Positions 1 to 7,955 of a stretch of DNA of 64,000 nt are shown in pieces (position 1 is the first letter of the stretch; every line of letters begins with the position of its first letter). The DNA comes from Rubripirellula obstinata (GTDB taxonomy: Bacteria > Planctomycetota > Planctomycetia > Pirellulales > Pirellulaceae): contig NZ_LWSK01000016.1 in assembly GCF_001642955.1 (NCBI RefSeq), positions 1 through 64,000 on the forward strand. Reading direction: 5' to 3'. Both the position numbers and the translations under genes were made by a program. The notes beneath the pieces were generated by a model, which did no database searches, was not told the origin of the DNA, and saw only the letters and a program-made list of their open reading frames with translations.

Positions 1-210
1 TGGCCTTCAACCTGACGATCCTGGAGCGTCATCTCGGATCGGGTTGTGGCTTTCCTTAGCAGCCTGGCCTGAGCATCGTGCCTTCCCCCGTCCGCCTATC
101 CCTCCAACCCGACACGACGACTTAACGAGGCTCCCGCTGCGCGATGAGCGCAGCGGGGGTAAGGGGGAAACCACCCCAAAACCCATCGAAAACGAGATAG
201 TTCAACAAGT

Positions 211-267
211 CGCATAGAGTTTCGGCGGGTTCGGAAGCAAGCCGAAGGTCTCGGCGACTTCCGCTAC
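211..267. repeat. family A inverted repeat, degenerate copy
   Basis: The left arm is decayed and the right arm ends in GGCGACTTCCGCTAC, the signature of family A. It lies just upstream of the serine hydrolase gene. The preceding 200 bases contain a GC-rich hairpin around 131-155 (CCGCTGCGCG pairing with CGCAGCGG) and no gene I can support. Confidence 0.6.
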
Positions 268-294
268 GGGGTTCGCGAATTACAATCCGATGCC

Positions 295-1551
295 ATGAAC
301 AAAATCTCCCTCATCGGTTTCGCATTTTTATTAATGTTGATTTTGATGTCGCCACTTCCGGGGCAAGATCCATTGGCCAGCCGTCTGGAAGCACAAGAGT
401 TTTCGGGCGAGGCTGGAACGAAACTGCGAAACTGCCTGGACGCCAGTGTCCGAGATGGATCGGTGCCTGGAGGCATCGTGATCTTGATTCATCGTGGCGA
501 GACCGTGTTTCGGGAATCGTTTGGGTATCGAGATTTGCGGAATCAACGTCGGTTTGAATTGACGACGCCGTTTCGAGCCGCATCGTTATCCAAGTCGATC
601 ATTTCGACCTTGGTAGTCGAACTCGCCAGCGAAGGGATTCTGGACTTGGAGGATCCGATCGACAAGGCGTTGCCCAAAACGCGTGAGCTTCGACTGCGAG
701 GATCCAAACCGCTCGATCGGATGCCAACGCTGCGGGAGTGTTTACATCACACCGCAGGATTTACCGCGGACGAGGCCAAAGGCGGGCGTCCGTGGTTGCT
801 GTTTCGTGGTCAAGGCGTGACGCTGGCCGAAGCGGTCGACGCCGAACTGAAATTGCCGATGGCTCGCCAACCCGGCGTCCGGTTTGCCTACAGCGGGATC
901 GGTTATGACATTGTCGGTCGCGTGATCGAAGTCGCCACGGGGCAGTTGCTGGAAGACGTTTTGCAAAACCGCATGTGCAAGCCGCTTGGCATGACGGGCA
1001 CAACGTTCTACGCCGATGAAGACTCCGCCGACGAGCTGGCGAGTTTCTATTGGCGTTGGCGCAGCGACGGATCCTTCCGCCGTCAACTCGATCCGCGCAT
1101 CGTGCCGCACGGACAATACGCTTCGGTCGGTGGCGGCATTGTGACGACAGCCGATGACTTGGCCAAGTTCATGCTGATGCACCGAAACGGCGGATTGGTC
1201 GATGGCAAGACTTGGACTGAAAAACCCTACCTGCAGCAGCAGTACTTCCGCAAACGTCCCGGTGCGTTCTACGGTTTAGGCTTCACGCTCGGAACCGCCG
1301 AGGAATCCGGCGTCGCATCCTGGATTTTGCATACCGGATCAAGTGGAACGATGTTCTGGTGGGATCGACAAACCGACACAATCGGCATCATCGTGACTCA
1401 GCAACGTTACAGCGACGGCGATGACATTCCCGAAACCGAAAAGCGGATCGCGAAAGACGCCGACAGTTGGCAAGCGACGCTAAAAGCCGACTACATCGAC
1501 CCAGTCTTCGGATGGCGGCCGCTAAAAAAGGGTTACAAGATCATTCCGTGA
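295..1551 (+). CDS. Serine hydrolase, beta-lactamase class C / PBP4* family
   Basis: 418 aa. An N-terminal hydrophobic stretch (residues 5-24) looks like a signal peptide, so the enzyme is probably periplasmic or secreted. Beta-lactamase-family (PF00144) motifs are visible in order: SxxK as SLSK near residue 99, a Y-S-G at the YxN position in FAYSGIGYD, and HTG followed by SSG near residue 346. Members act as penicillin-binding-like carboxypeptidases, esterases or D-aminopeptidases; the substrate cannot be told from sequence. It is a single gene, followed by decayed DNA. ATG 295 is the first start and is followed directly by the signal-like segment. Confidence 0.85.
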   Translation: MNKISLIGFAFLLMLILMSPLPGQDPLASRLEAQEFSGEAGTKLRNCLDASVRDGSVPGGIVILIHRGETVFRESFGYRDLRNQRRFELTTPFRAASLSKSIISTLVVELASEGILDLEDPIDKALPKTRELRLRGSKPLDRMPTLRECLHHTAGFTADEAKGGRPWLLFRGQGVTLAEAVDAELKLPMARQPGVRFAYSGIGYDIVGRVIEVATGQLLEDVLQNRMCKPLGMTGTTFYADEDSADELASFYWRWRSDGSFRRQLDPRIVPHGQYASVGGGIVTTADDLAKFMLMHRNGGLVDGKTWTEKPYLQQQYFRKRPGAFYGLGFTLGTAEESGVASWILHTGSSGTMFWWDRQTDTIGIIVTQQRYSDGDDIPETEKRIAKDADSWQATLKADYIDPVFGWRPLKKGYKIIP

Positions 1552-1562
1552 CGACCTTGGCA

Positions 1563-1722
1563 CTATGCCATCGCGGACAGCAACTCTTTCATTCCGATGG
1601 TGGCAAACGTGGTGGCGTAGTCGGACATCGCGTAGGGGATGATGAGGTAGTCTTGATGGACGGGCAAATCAAAGGTGTCGGACACCTTTTCCAGTTCCCA
1701 CACGGCCTTCATGCTCCCAATT
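1563..1722 (-). pseudogene. C-terminal gene remnant, possibly GH130 glycoside phosphorylase
   Basis: Reading leftwards there are about 50 uninterrupted codons ending in TAG at 1563-1565. They include DYLIIPYAMSDYATTFATI followed by MKELL. The IPY-MSD-TTFAT pattern resembles the C-terminus of GH130-type mannoside phosphorylases. No upstream part of the gene is present, so this is a 3' relic. The palindrome AAAGGTGTCGGACACCTTT lies inside it, in frame. The family call rests on memory of one short motif and is tentative. Confidence 0.45.
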
Positions 1723-1888
1723 TTTTTGTCGCTAATTTTTTTGTCTAACCTTCACTGGAACGCGTGGTGTGCTTGCCGGCCTAGGAGTGAGGCTGGGAGG
1801 ATTTAGACAAAAAAATTAGCGACAAAAAATGGTGTGCTCGTGATCGCTATGACTTTTAGGAAAATCAAAGGTGTCGGACACCTTTTCC
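1666..1888. repeat. Composite palindromic element (two AAAGGTGTCGGACACCTTT copies)
   Basis: Two direct 27-base copies, at 1666-1692 and 1862-1888, share the palindrome AAAGGTGTCGGACACCTTT plus identical flanks. Between them an inverted pair is seen: TTTTTTTGTCGCTAA... at about 1720-1747 and its complement at about 1803-1828. This looks like a non-autonomous palindromic element or two fused ones. No transposase lies nearby. Confidence 0.6.
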
Positions 1889-1972
1889 GGGCAACATGGT
1901 TTCGCGCAGGCCAACAAAGCAACGTACCACGTTTCCGATCCACCGTAATCGACCGTCCAGAAGACTGGGCAT

Positions 1973-1999
1973 TCCGAAAGTCCCGGCGACTTACGCTAC
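1973..1999. repeat. family A repeat, half copy
   Basis: Only the right arm (CCGAAAGTC-GGCGACTT-CGCTAC) is present. It overlaps the end of the MFS gene, whose TAG stop (complement of 1996-1998) is formed by the repeat. Confidence 0.7.
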
Positions 2000-3354
2000 G
2001 GGGATTCTTCGGCGCTGGCGATAATCGGGACCGTGACGCTGCCCGCGCCCGGGCGGACGGAGAGGATTCGCATGCGGATGGTTTTGAGTGATCCCTTGGG
2101 TAGCACGACCCCCGCAAGCAGACCCAAGCAAAGCAGCCGACCAACCGATGAGGTTCCGAATAGCCAGTAATACGTTCGTGATTCACATCCCATCGTTGCG
2201 AGCATCGCGGCACCGGTCAGAGCTCCCAAGCAAACCGCGAGCGTGTTGGCGAAGTTGTAGTACGTCAACAATCGTGTGCGTTGGTTCGCAGGAAGCGTTT
2301 CAAAGAACATCAGGAAGAAACCAAGTTCATAGGCCGCCCAAGCGATACCGCTTAGGATTTGAATGGCGAACAACCAATAGAGGTTCGTCGAAACGATCCA
2401 TAACGCCGCCAACGGAACCAGTCCGATGCCACCGATCCAAAGCACCTTGGACGCGCCGGATCGTTCGGCGATGCGTCCCCAAAACGCTAGCGACATTACT
2501 TTGCTAAGAAACGCGACTGCGACCAAACTGACATAGATCCCATACCCAAACTGCAAATGACCCAGCATATAGGGAACGAAGTAGGGTCCGCTGAGCTGGA
2601 TGAAGACCTGCATTGCGACCAAATAGGCCAGCAATCGCATCGCAGAATGGTTGTCCGCTGAAACGCACTCTGATTCACCTTTGATTGCCGATTGCATTGC
2701 GTGGTGTTCCGTTTTCGGTTCTCGCGTTCGGTGCAAGAATCCGGCGGATACCAATCGTAAGCCTGCGGCGACGCAAAACAACGCCGCGAACCCAGTCAAA
2801 GCGATGCCTTCCTGGGAAGCCCACTGCAAGACCAACCCGGCGACCATCAGGGATGCAAACGTGCAGGTTTGTTGCAATCGCGAACGTTTGGAAAAGAATC
2901 GTGCTCGATGTTGCGACGGCACGATTTGTTCCATCCAAGTATTCCAAGCCGGCCCGGTCGAAAGTCCGGCGGCCCAGTAAACCGAGGCGATGATCATCAT
3001 CATCGAAAGTGTTAGCGTTTCATGCCATGCGGCAAGCGCCAGCGGCAAAAACGCGAGCGCCTGCAAAGACGCGCCTAGTACGATCCAGCGACGGTATCCG
3101 CCGATTCGCTTGATCGCGTACGGCGAACCCAATTGGATGACGCCGCCAACCAGCAAGGGAATACTGGCGACTAATCCGGCCGCGGTTTCCCCAAGCCCAA
3201 CGGCCAACGCAAACGCGGGAAAGTACGTTTCGCCACAACCGACCATCCCACCAAAACAGGCGGCGTCGCCCATGCTGCGACTGAGGTTCGGATCGGACGC
3301 TCCGCCTGGTCGATCGTTGGAAAGTTCACGGGCGGTCAGCATCCGGTCCATCAA
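1996..3354 (-). CDS. MFS transporter
   Basis: 452 aa with about 12 hydrophobic segments. A basic loop follows the second segment (IKRIGGYRRW), the position of the loop 2-3 signature of the major facilitator superfamily, and a long hydrophilic central loop sits near residues 215-235. It is probably an inner-membrane transporter of unknown substrate. It is the last gene of the minus-strand run that holds the amidoligase and peptidases, so import or export of their substrate or product is a reasonable inference. The stop codon is supplied by the half copy of repeat family A. Two ATG codons start the frame (3354, 3351). Confidence 0.82.
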   Translation of the reverse strand: MMDRMLTARELSNDRPGGASDPNLSRSMGDAACFGGMVGCGETYFPAFALAVGLGETAAGLVASIPLLVGGVIQLGSPYAIKRIGGYRRWIVLGASLQALAFLPLALAAWHETLTLSMMMIIASVYWAAGLSTGPAWNTWMEQIVPSQHRARFFSKRSRLQQTCTFASLMVAGLVLQWASQEGIALTGFAALFCVAAGLRLVSAGFLHRTREPKTEHHAMQSAIKGESECVSADNHSAMRLLAYLVAMQVFIQLSGPYFVPYMLGHLQFGYGIYVSLVAVAFLSKVMSLAFWGRIAERSGASKVLWIGGIGLVPLAALWIVSTNLYWLFAIQILSGIAWAAYELGFFLMFFETLPANQRTRLLTYYNFANTLAVCLGALTGAAMLATMGCESRTYYWLFGTSSVGRLLCLGLLAGVVLPKGSLKTIRMRILSVRPGAGSVTVPIIASAEESP

Positions 3355-3370
3355 AGCGATTGAGTTTTGA

Positions 3371-3447
3371 GTAGCGGAACTCGCGTAGAGTTTCGGCGGG
3401 CTTGGGAGGTTTTGGGGAGAGCCGAAAGTCTTGGCGACTTCCGCTAC
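3371..3447. repeat. family A inverted repeat
   Basis: Left arm GTAGCGGAACTCGCGTAGAG, about 25-base loop, right arm CCGAAAGTCTTGGCGACTT then CCGCTAC. It fills the gap between the MFS and amidohydrolase genes. Its CTA (3444-3446) is the stop codon of the amidohydrolase on the minus strand. Confidence 0.85.
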
Positions 3448-4139
3448 AAATGAGGGATCGTTTCCAGCAACGCTTTTACAACTTTTCGTTGGGAATCAAC
3501 AGATCGTTTCCAGTAGCGGTGATTGATTTCCACCTCGATGCCAAGGTAACCCGTCTCTGGAAATTTTCGACGCAGATGTGTTGTGAAACCGTCGTCGGTT
3601 CCCGCGTAGGGTTCGTTGGCGACCACTCGTGTTCGTGGATGTTGATCATTGATCCTTTGACGCCAAGCTTCACAAAACGATTCTTCCGAAAATCGTTCCG
3701 GATCAAAAAGCAGGCCGACGTCGATCGGTCGCCATTTGCCCCGGAATCGGGGCGTAAAAGTATGGATAGAAAGATGGATCACTCGGCGATTCGTCGCAAT
3801 TCGCTCACTCAACGCCTGCTGCACGCGATCGCGATACGGAAAATAATGATTCTGCAACAAGTCGGTTTTCGCCTTTTCGGAAAGTGTTGAAGTGAACCGT
3901 GAATACAACTCGGGGTTGTCGAGCGAACGATTCAAATCGACCAGCAGACGCGTGGTTTCACAACAGATTCGCTGCGTCTTTAAGGCATCGGAAAATTGGA
4001 ATGCGGCGTCGAGAGCTCCCGGGTCATAGCCGCGATGGCTTCTCAATGCTTTGGCGGCACCGGCAGTGGCAAAAAGCGAGTGGTACTCGGCGGGAACCCG
4101 GTCGCCACCATGTTCGCAGGTAATTAGGAATTCGGTCAT
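3444..4139 (-). CDS. N-formylglutamate amidohydrolase family protein
   Basis: 231 aa, the usual length for PF05013. Visible motifs: CEHGGDRVP at residues 8-16, RGYDPGA near 37-43, SIHTF near 124, and GYLGIEVEINHRY near the C-terminus, matching the zinc-ligand and substrate-binding positions of the family. Classical members cleave N-formyl-L-glutamate to formate and glutamate in histidine degradation (HutG type). No hut genes are present here. With GCS2, ATP-grasp and peptidase genes on the same strand, hydrolysis of another N-acyl glutamate or related amide is more likely. The TAG stop lies inside repeat A. Confidence 0.85.
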   Translation of the reverse strand: MTEFLITCEHGGDRVPAEYHSLFATAGAAKALRSHRGYDPGALDAAFQFSDALKTQRICCETTRLLVDLNRSLDNPELYSRFTSTLSEKAKTDLLQNHYFPYRDRVQQALSERIATNRRVIHLSIHTFTPRFRGKWRPIDVGLLFDPERFSEESFCEAWRQRINDQHPRTRVVANEPYAGTDDGFTTHLRRKFPETGYLGIEVEINHRYWKRSVDSQRKVVKALLETIPHL

Positions 4140-4181
4140 GACTTAAATCGAACGCAGCGTAAATCGAACGTAGCGTAAATC

Positions 4182-5414
4182 CTAAACCTGGAACGGTTCC
4201 CAAGTATCCAAACAATCGGCAATCTGGTCGTAAACACTATGCAACTCTTCGTGATCGAACTTCTCACCCAACGAAACGCGAATCCTTGTCGCCAATGTTC
4301 CTTGATCCATGATGATTTCGATTGGTGCATAGAGGTTCGATAGCGTGGTGTCATCGCGCCGCGCTCGCCCCAGCAAGACTTCCCATAAATCCCGAGTCGT
4401 GCAAGATGATTTCTGAACATTGAATAAGGCGAGAAACTTTGCATCGTCGATCACGGCATGTTCGGCACTGACCGTGACGCGGTCCAAGATCGCTCGCAGG
4501 GATTCGGTCGACGCCGCTTTCTGCTGTTGGGTTGTTGACCACTGTTCGGCCACCAATGCTTTGGCCACCGCGATCACGGCGGCGCAGATCGCAACATCCG
4601 CACCGGGGTATTCTTGTACGTCCATGACGCGAAGTTCAATCGAACCACGGTCGAAGCGAGCAATTGCCCCGCGAGCGTTCAGGAAGTCGACTTCCAGGAC
4701 TCCGGCGGGATCATGCGGAGCCACGTCTGCCGCGATCTTGTCGAAAACCTCGCGTCGGTAATTGGCTTCGTCATAAAGTGGTTCAGGAATCAATCGCCCG
4801 GTTAGTGATGGGAGCACTCGGCAATGGTCGGCGTAGTACTGCATCCGCGTGTCGAGTCTGCCGGTATAGCATCCGTGGACGATCGGTGAACTGGCGGTCA
4901 GGGCGGGCACGATTGGCAGCACCAAACGAATGGCGGCATGCAACCGAGCGAACTCGTCATCGCCGTCGAAGGGTAGGTTCAGGTGAACGCTTTGCACGTT
5001 GGACCAACCATGCGACTTGCAATCGAAGATCCGGTCATATGCTTGGTAGATTTCGTGGTTTTCGTGCGGCCAGAGAATCGTTTCGATCGCGGGGTTCATC
5101 CACGGGTGCATCGCGGTGGGCAGCAGCCGAACGTTCAGTCGATCCAGGGCTGGACGCAAATCGCGGATTGCAGTTTCAAACTGCGATGGCAGTGATCGAA
5201 TCTTGGTCGCGGGCAGTGTGGTTTTGAGTTCGATGACGTGCAGAGCGAGTTCGTTGGACCACGTGATCGGTCCAGACTCATAATCGCTGACCGTCTTGCC
5301 GCCCGCCAGAATTGCGAGCAGGGTGTCGGCGACCGGTCGCACGTCCAGCGTGTTGCGGTCGACGAGCATGTATTCCATTTCGATGCCAAAAGCGTCGAAG
5401 AGTTTGAGTGTCAT
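4182..5414 (-). CDS. GCS2-family carboxylate-amine ligase (YbdK-like)
   Basis: 410 aa. Glutamine-synthetase-fold signature FGIEMEYMLVD at residues 6-16, then GWSNVQSVHLNLPF near 163-176 and SSPIVHG near 206-212, all typical of glutamate-cysteine ligase family 2 (PF04107). These enzymes use ATP to join a carboxylate, often glutamate, to an amine. The ATG at 5414 is chosen because the frame upstream is made only of repeat A sequence, which would add a spurious ATSATIKDSP extension. It lies between an RLAN/RimK-like ligase and an N-formylglutamate amidohydrolase. Two amidoligases in one run suggests a multi-step amide or peptide product rather than glutathione. Confidence 0.85.
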   Translation of the reverse strand: MTLKLFDAFGIEMEYMLVDRNTLDVRPVADTLLAILAGGKTVSDYESGPITWSNELALHVIELKTTLPATKIRSLPSQFETAIRDLRPALDRLNVRLLPTAMHPWMNPAIETILWPHENHEIYQAYDRIFDCKSHGWSNVQSVHLNLPFDGDDEFARLHAAIRLVLPIVPALTASSPIVHGCYTGRLDTRMQYYADHCRVLPSLTGRLIPEPLYDEANYRREVFDKIAADVAPHDPAGVLEVDFLNARGAIARFDRGSIELRVMDVQEYPGADVAICAAVIAVAKALVAEQWSTTQQQKAASTESLRAILDRVTVSAEHAVIDDAKFLALFNVQKSSCTTRDLWEVLLGRARRDDTTLSNLYAPIEIIMDQGTLATRIRVSLGEKFDHEELHSVYDQIADCLDTWEPFQV

Positions 5415-5430
5415 GGGAGAATCTTTGATG

Positions 5431-5507
5431 GTAGCGGAAGTCGCCAAGACTTTCGGCAGGTTTTGGGGATAGGGGGCGTGGCCGAAAGTCTTGGCGACTT
5501 CCGCTAC
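5431..5507. repeat. family A inverted repeat
   Basis: Near-perfect arms GTAGCGGAAGTCGCCAAGAC and its complement separated by a G-rich loop of about 25 bases. It lies between the GCS2 and ATP-grasp genes, ending 46 bases downstream of the ATP-grasp stop. Confidence 0.9.
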
Positions 5508-5552
5508 GGTTGGGATGGTGGTTTGGGGCTAAGAGGTCGCTATAAACAGCTC

Positions 5553-7016
5553 CTAAGACTTTGTGGCTTCGATGCGTCTTGCGAACGATTCCATGATGCG
5601 GCGATACAGTTCCTCTCGCAGCACCGCATCTTCGATGCCGGAATCCAAGTTCGGGTTGTCGTTGACTTCGATGACGTAAAAATGTCCGTCGACTTCTTTC
5701 ACATCGACACCGTACAAACCGTTGCCGATCAAGTTCGCGGCTTTGACGGCGACCGCGACGGCTTTTCGCGGAGCGGTTTCGACGGGAAAGGTTTCGCACT
5801 TACCGAATTTTGGTTTTGACTTAACGTCCGTGCCGTGCTTGGCGATCTGCCAATGGCCGCGCGCCATGTGGTACTTGCACGCAAACATCGCTCTTCCGTC
5901 CATCACGCCAATTCGCCAATCAAAATCGGTTCGCATGTAGGCTTGTGCGATCACGAGTTCGGAATCCTCAAAGAACTCAGCCAGCCGAGCTTGCAATTCG
6001 TCTGCATTCGCGGCTTTGACCACGCCCTGCGAAAACGCACTATCGGGACGCTTTAAGACACACGGGTAAGAAAGCGTTTTTGCAAGCTCATCGGCGTTGC
6101 GACGGTGAACGATCGTCGTCTGCGGCGTCGGCACCTTGGCACGCGTCATCAATTCGGCCAGGTAGACCTTGTTGGTACACCGCAGGATCGACACCGGGTC
6201 GTCGATCACCACCATCCCCGCGGCCTCGGCGCGGCGTGCGATCCGATAGGTGTGATGATTCACAGCGGTCGTTTCGCGAATGAACAAAGCATCGAACTCA
6301 AGCAGTCGGCCTGAATCAGACCGAGTGATCAGTTCGGCGTTGATACCTTCGGCTGCGGCCGCCTTCACCAACTTTTTCAGCGCCGCTTCGTCTGACGGTG
6401 CCAGATCGCCTTCGTCGGGATTGTGCAAGATCGCCATGTCGTACCGCATCGACTTGCGTTTGGGGCGACTGGAAACTCCGCGTGCGAAGTGTTTTGCCGC
6501 GGCCTCGGCAACAAAGTCGCGGTGGTTCAGCGGCACCGCACCCAGCGATATCGCGGACGCACGACGAAGTCGCCACTTGCTGCGGCGAGCGAATTTAAAC
6601 TGCAACAGCGGTGCCTGAAAAAGGTTGAACAGTTCGCGAGCGAGCCGGTCGTATTTCTTGGCGAGGTTCTGGCCGAAATAAACGCTCAACACGAATTCGT
6701 CGCCGGTAAGTCCTTTGAAGGAGTTTTCGATCAGCTCTTCCAGATGTTGCGGGATCAACCGGACGGCAGACGATCCGGACAGATCTTGAATGGTGGTCAC
6801 GTCCGGCATGGGACGTTCCCCACGAGCTTCGGCCAATAACGAAACGTAGTAGCCCATGCTTTGGTAAGCATACGAACGGCTGAGGTTGAAGACTCGCGTG
6901 CGGCCCCGTGATTTTGGGTCGGGCGAAGCAAGGTAGTCGCGTGGGTCAACGGTTTGCACGCCGTCGAATTCGCCAAGCCAATCGTCACCGGATTCAGCAA
7001 CAAGGATGGTTTTCAT
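5553..7016 (-). CDS. RimK-like ATP-grasp ligase with RLAN N-terminal domain
   Basis: 487 aa. The N-terminal half carries NLSRSYAYQSMGYYVSLLAE near residues 48-67, the mark of the RLAN domain found fused to RimK-like ATP-grasps. The C-terminal half (about 210-480) is an ATP-grasp: PCVLKRPDSAFSQGV for nucleotide binding and VIEVNDNPNLDSGIED for Mg2+. RimK relatives ligate amino acids, often glutamate, through an acyl phosphate. ATG 7016 is preceded by AAAAGGAA at good spacing; the extra upstream frame is repeat A. Placement between GCS2 and a C39-like peptidase supports a role in building a small peptide or tagging a protein. The substrate is unknown. Confidence 0.88.
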   Translation of the reverse strand: MKTILVAESGDDWLGEFDGVQTVDPRDYLASPDPKSRGRTRVFNLSRSYAYQSMGYYVSLLAEARGERPMPDVTTIQDLSGSSAVRLIPQHLEELIENSFKGLTGDEFVLSVYFGQNLAKKYDRLARELFNLFQAPLLQFKFARRSKWRLRRASAISLGAVPLNHRDFVAEAAAKHFARGVSSRPKRKSMRYDMAILHNPDEGDLAPSDEAALKKLVKAAAAEGINAELITRSDSGRLLEFDALFIRETTAVNHHTYRIARRAEAAGMVVIDDPVSILRCTNKVYLAELMTRAKVPTPQTTIVHRRNADELAKTLSYPCVLKRPDSAFSQGVVKAANADELQARLAEFFEDSELVIAQAYMRTDFDWRIGVMDGRAMFACKYHMARGHWQIAKHGTDVKSKPKFGKCETFPVETAPRKAVAVAVKAANLIGNGLYGVDVKEVDGHFYVIEVNDNPNLDSGIEDAVLREELYRRIMESFARRIEATKS

Positions 7017-7028
7017 AAATTCCTTTTC

Positions 7029-7107
7029 GTAGCGGAAGTCGCCAAGACTTTCGGCGGTGCTGGGGACGACGTGACTGAACACCGAAAGTCTTGGCGACTT
7101 CCGCTAT
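7029..7107. repeat. family A inverted repeat (loop type 2)
   Basis: Same arms as other family A copies. Its loop GGCGGTGCTGGGGACGACGT shared with the copy at 7867 shows that these two are recent duplicates. CTA at 7104-7106 is the stop codon of the C39-like peptidase gene. Confidence 0.9.
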
Positions 7108-7850
7108 GGTTTTGGTTGTGATTTTGGAAAGACGGTCAATAAATTCGCATCAAACGTGACGATACCCAGCAGGATCGCCGACGTCACTCGCGACAGCGGC
7201 GCGACATACTTGTTGGTCGGTGCCATGGGGTTGGGGTGCAGCGGATCGGCAATCAAGACGGTTCGTTTGACGGGATCGAATCCGTGCAGCACGACAAAGT
7301 GCCCGGTCGGGTCGCCACCGATGTCGTCTTCGTCGCCCATGGGTGTCTCACGAGACTCTTGATACAGGTACGTCGAACTCAAACCGCACAGGATCGGCGT
7401 CTCGCGAGCCATCATCGACACGAGAAATAATTCATCGAGCGGTTGCATTTGTACTCGACCGCCGAGCGAAAGAAACTGCAGGTACGACTTCGTCGCCGAC
7501 GCTAATCTGGCAACGTCAAAATCGCCGCGATGCTGTTTCGCATCGAGCTGCTTGGTCAATCTTTCCGTCAACCACTCGCCCGACTTCATTTCACCTCGCG
7601 CGTCAAACCATGTTGGGTCAAACAACTGCAGGTTGTAGGTGACGATTTCTGCAGCGAATCCACGATTCAGCGCGTCGCATGCCAGGTCGACGGCCAGAGT
7701 TCCGCCGCTATTGAGTTCGCTGATTTTACCGAGCAAGTCATTTAAATCGACCGGCTTCTGCCAATAATCATAGACAGCCGCTAAACACGTTGGTCCGCAC
7801 GCCGTGTCACTTGGTTGTGATTGAATTTCAAGAATAAGTTCGTGCGACAA
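7104..7850 (-). CDS. C39-like papain-fold cysteine peptidase
   Basis: 248 aa from a TTG start at 7850; longer readings (to 7883) translate repeat A and are rejected. DTACGPTCLAAVYDYW (residues about 14-29) supplies the catalytic Cys and the oxyanion region. GHFVVLHGFD near 200-209 gives the His, followed by IADPLHPN with the Asp. This is the peptidase C39-like (Peptidase_C39_2) pattern. No transporter ATPase domain is attached, so it is a stand-alone peptidase or an amide-transferring enzyme. It sits between the M42-like peptidase and the RLAN/RimK ligase. Its stop codon is created by repeat A. Confidence 0.75.
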   Translation of the reverse strand: MSHELILEIQSQPSDTACGPTCLAAVYDYWQKPVDLNDLLGKISELNSGGTLAVDLACDALNRGFAAEIVTYNLQLFDPTWFDARGEMKSGEWLTERLTKQLDAKQHRGDFDVARLASATKSYLQFLSLGGRVQMQPLDELFLVSMMARETPILCGLSSTYLYQESRETPMGDEDDIGGDPTGHFVVLHGFDPVKRTVLIADPLHPNPMAPTNKYVAPLSRVTSAILLGIVTFDANLLTVFPKSQPKP

Positions 7851-7866
7851 TGGATGTTTCTTCAGG

Positions 7867-7945
7867 GTAGCGGAAGTCGCCAAGACTTTTGGCGGTGCTG
7901 GGGACGACGTGACTGAACACCGAAAATCTTGGCGACTTCCGCTAC
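7867..7945. repeat. family A inverted repeat (loop type 2)
   Basis: Near-identical to the copy at 7029-7107 including the loop. The two copies bracket the C39-like gene in the same orientation. Confidence 0.9.
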
Positions 7946-7955
7946 GCGCGAACCC

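Noticed and set aside
3-59. Short open frame at the left edge ending in TAG (AFNLTILERHLGSGCGFP)
   Set aside because: It could be the end of a gene outside the window, but 18 codons without a known motif are not enough to call.
742-1182. Long minus-strand frame inside the serine hydrolase gene
   Set aside because: It is the shadow of a well-supported gene; no domain is seen in it.
7017-7082. N-terminal extension of the ATP-grasp gene to 7082, and like extensions of the GCS2, C39-like and peptidase genes
   Set aside because: They translate the family A repeat. Downstream starts fit the families, and 7016 has a good ribosome-binding site.
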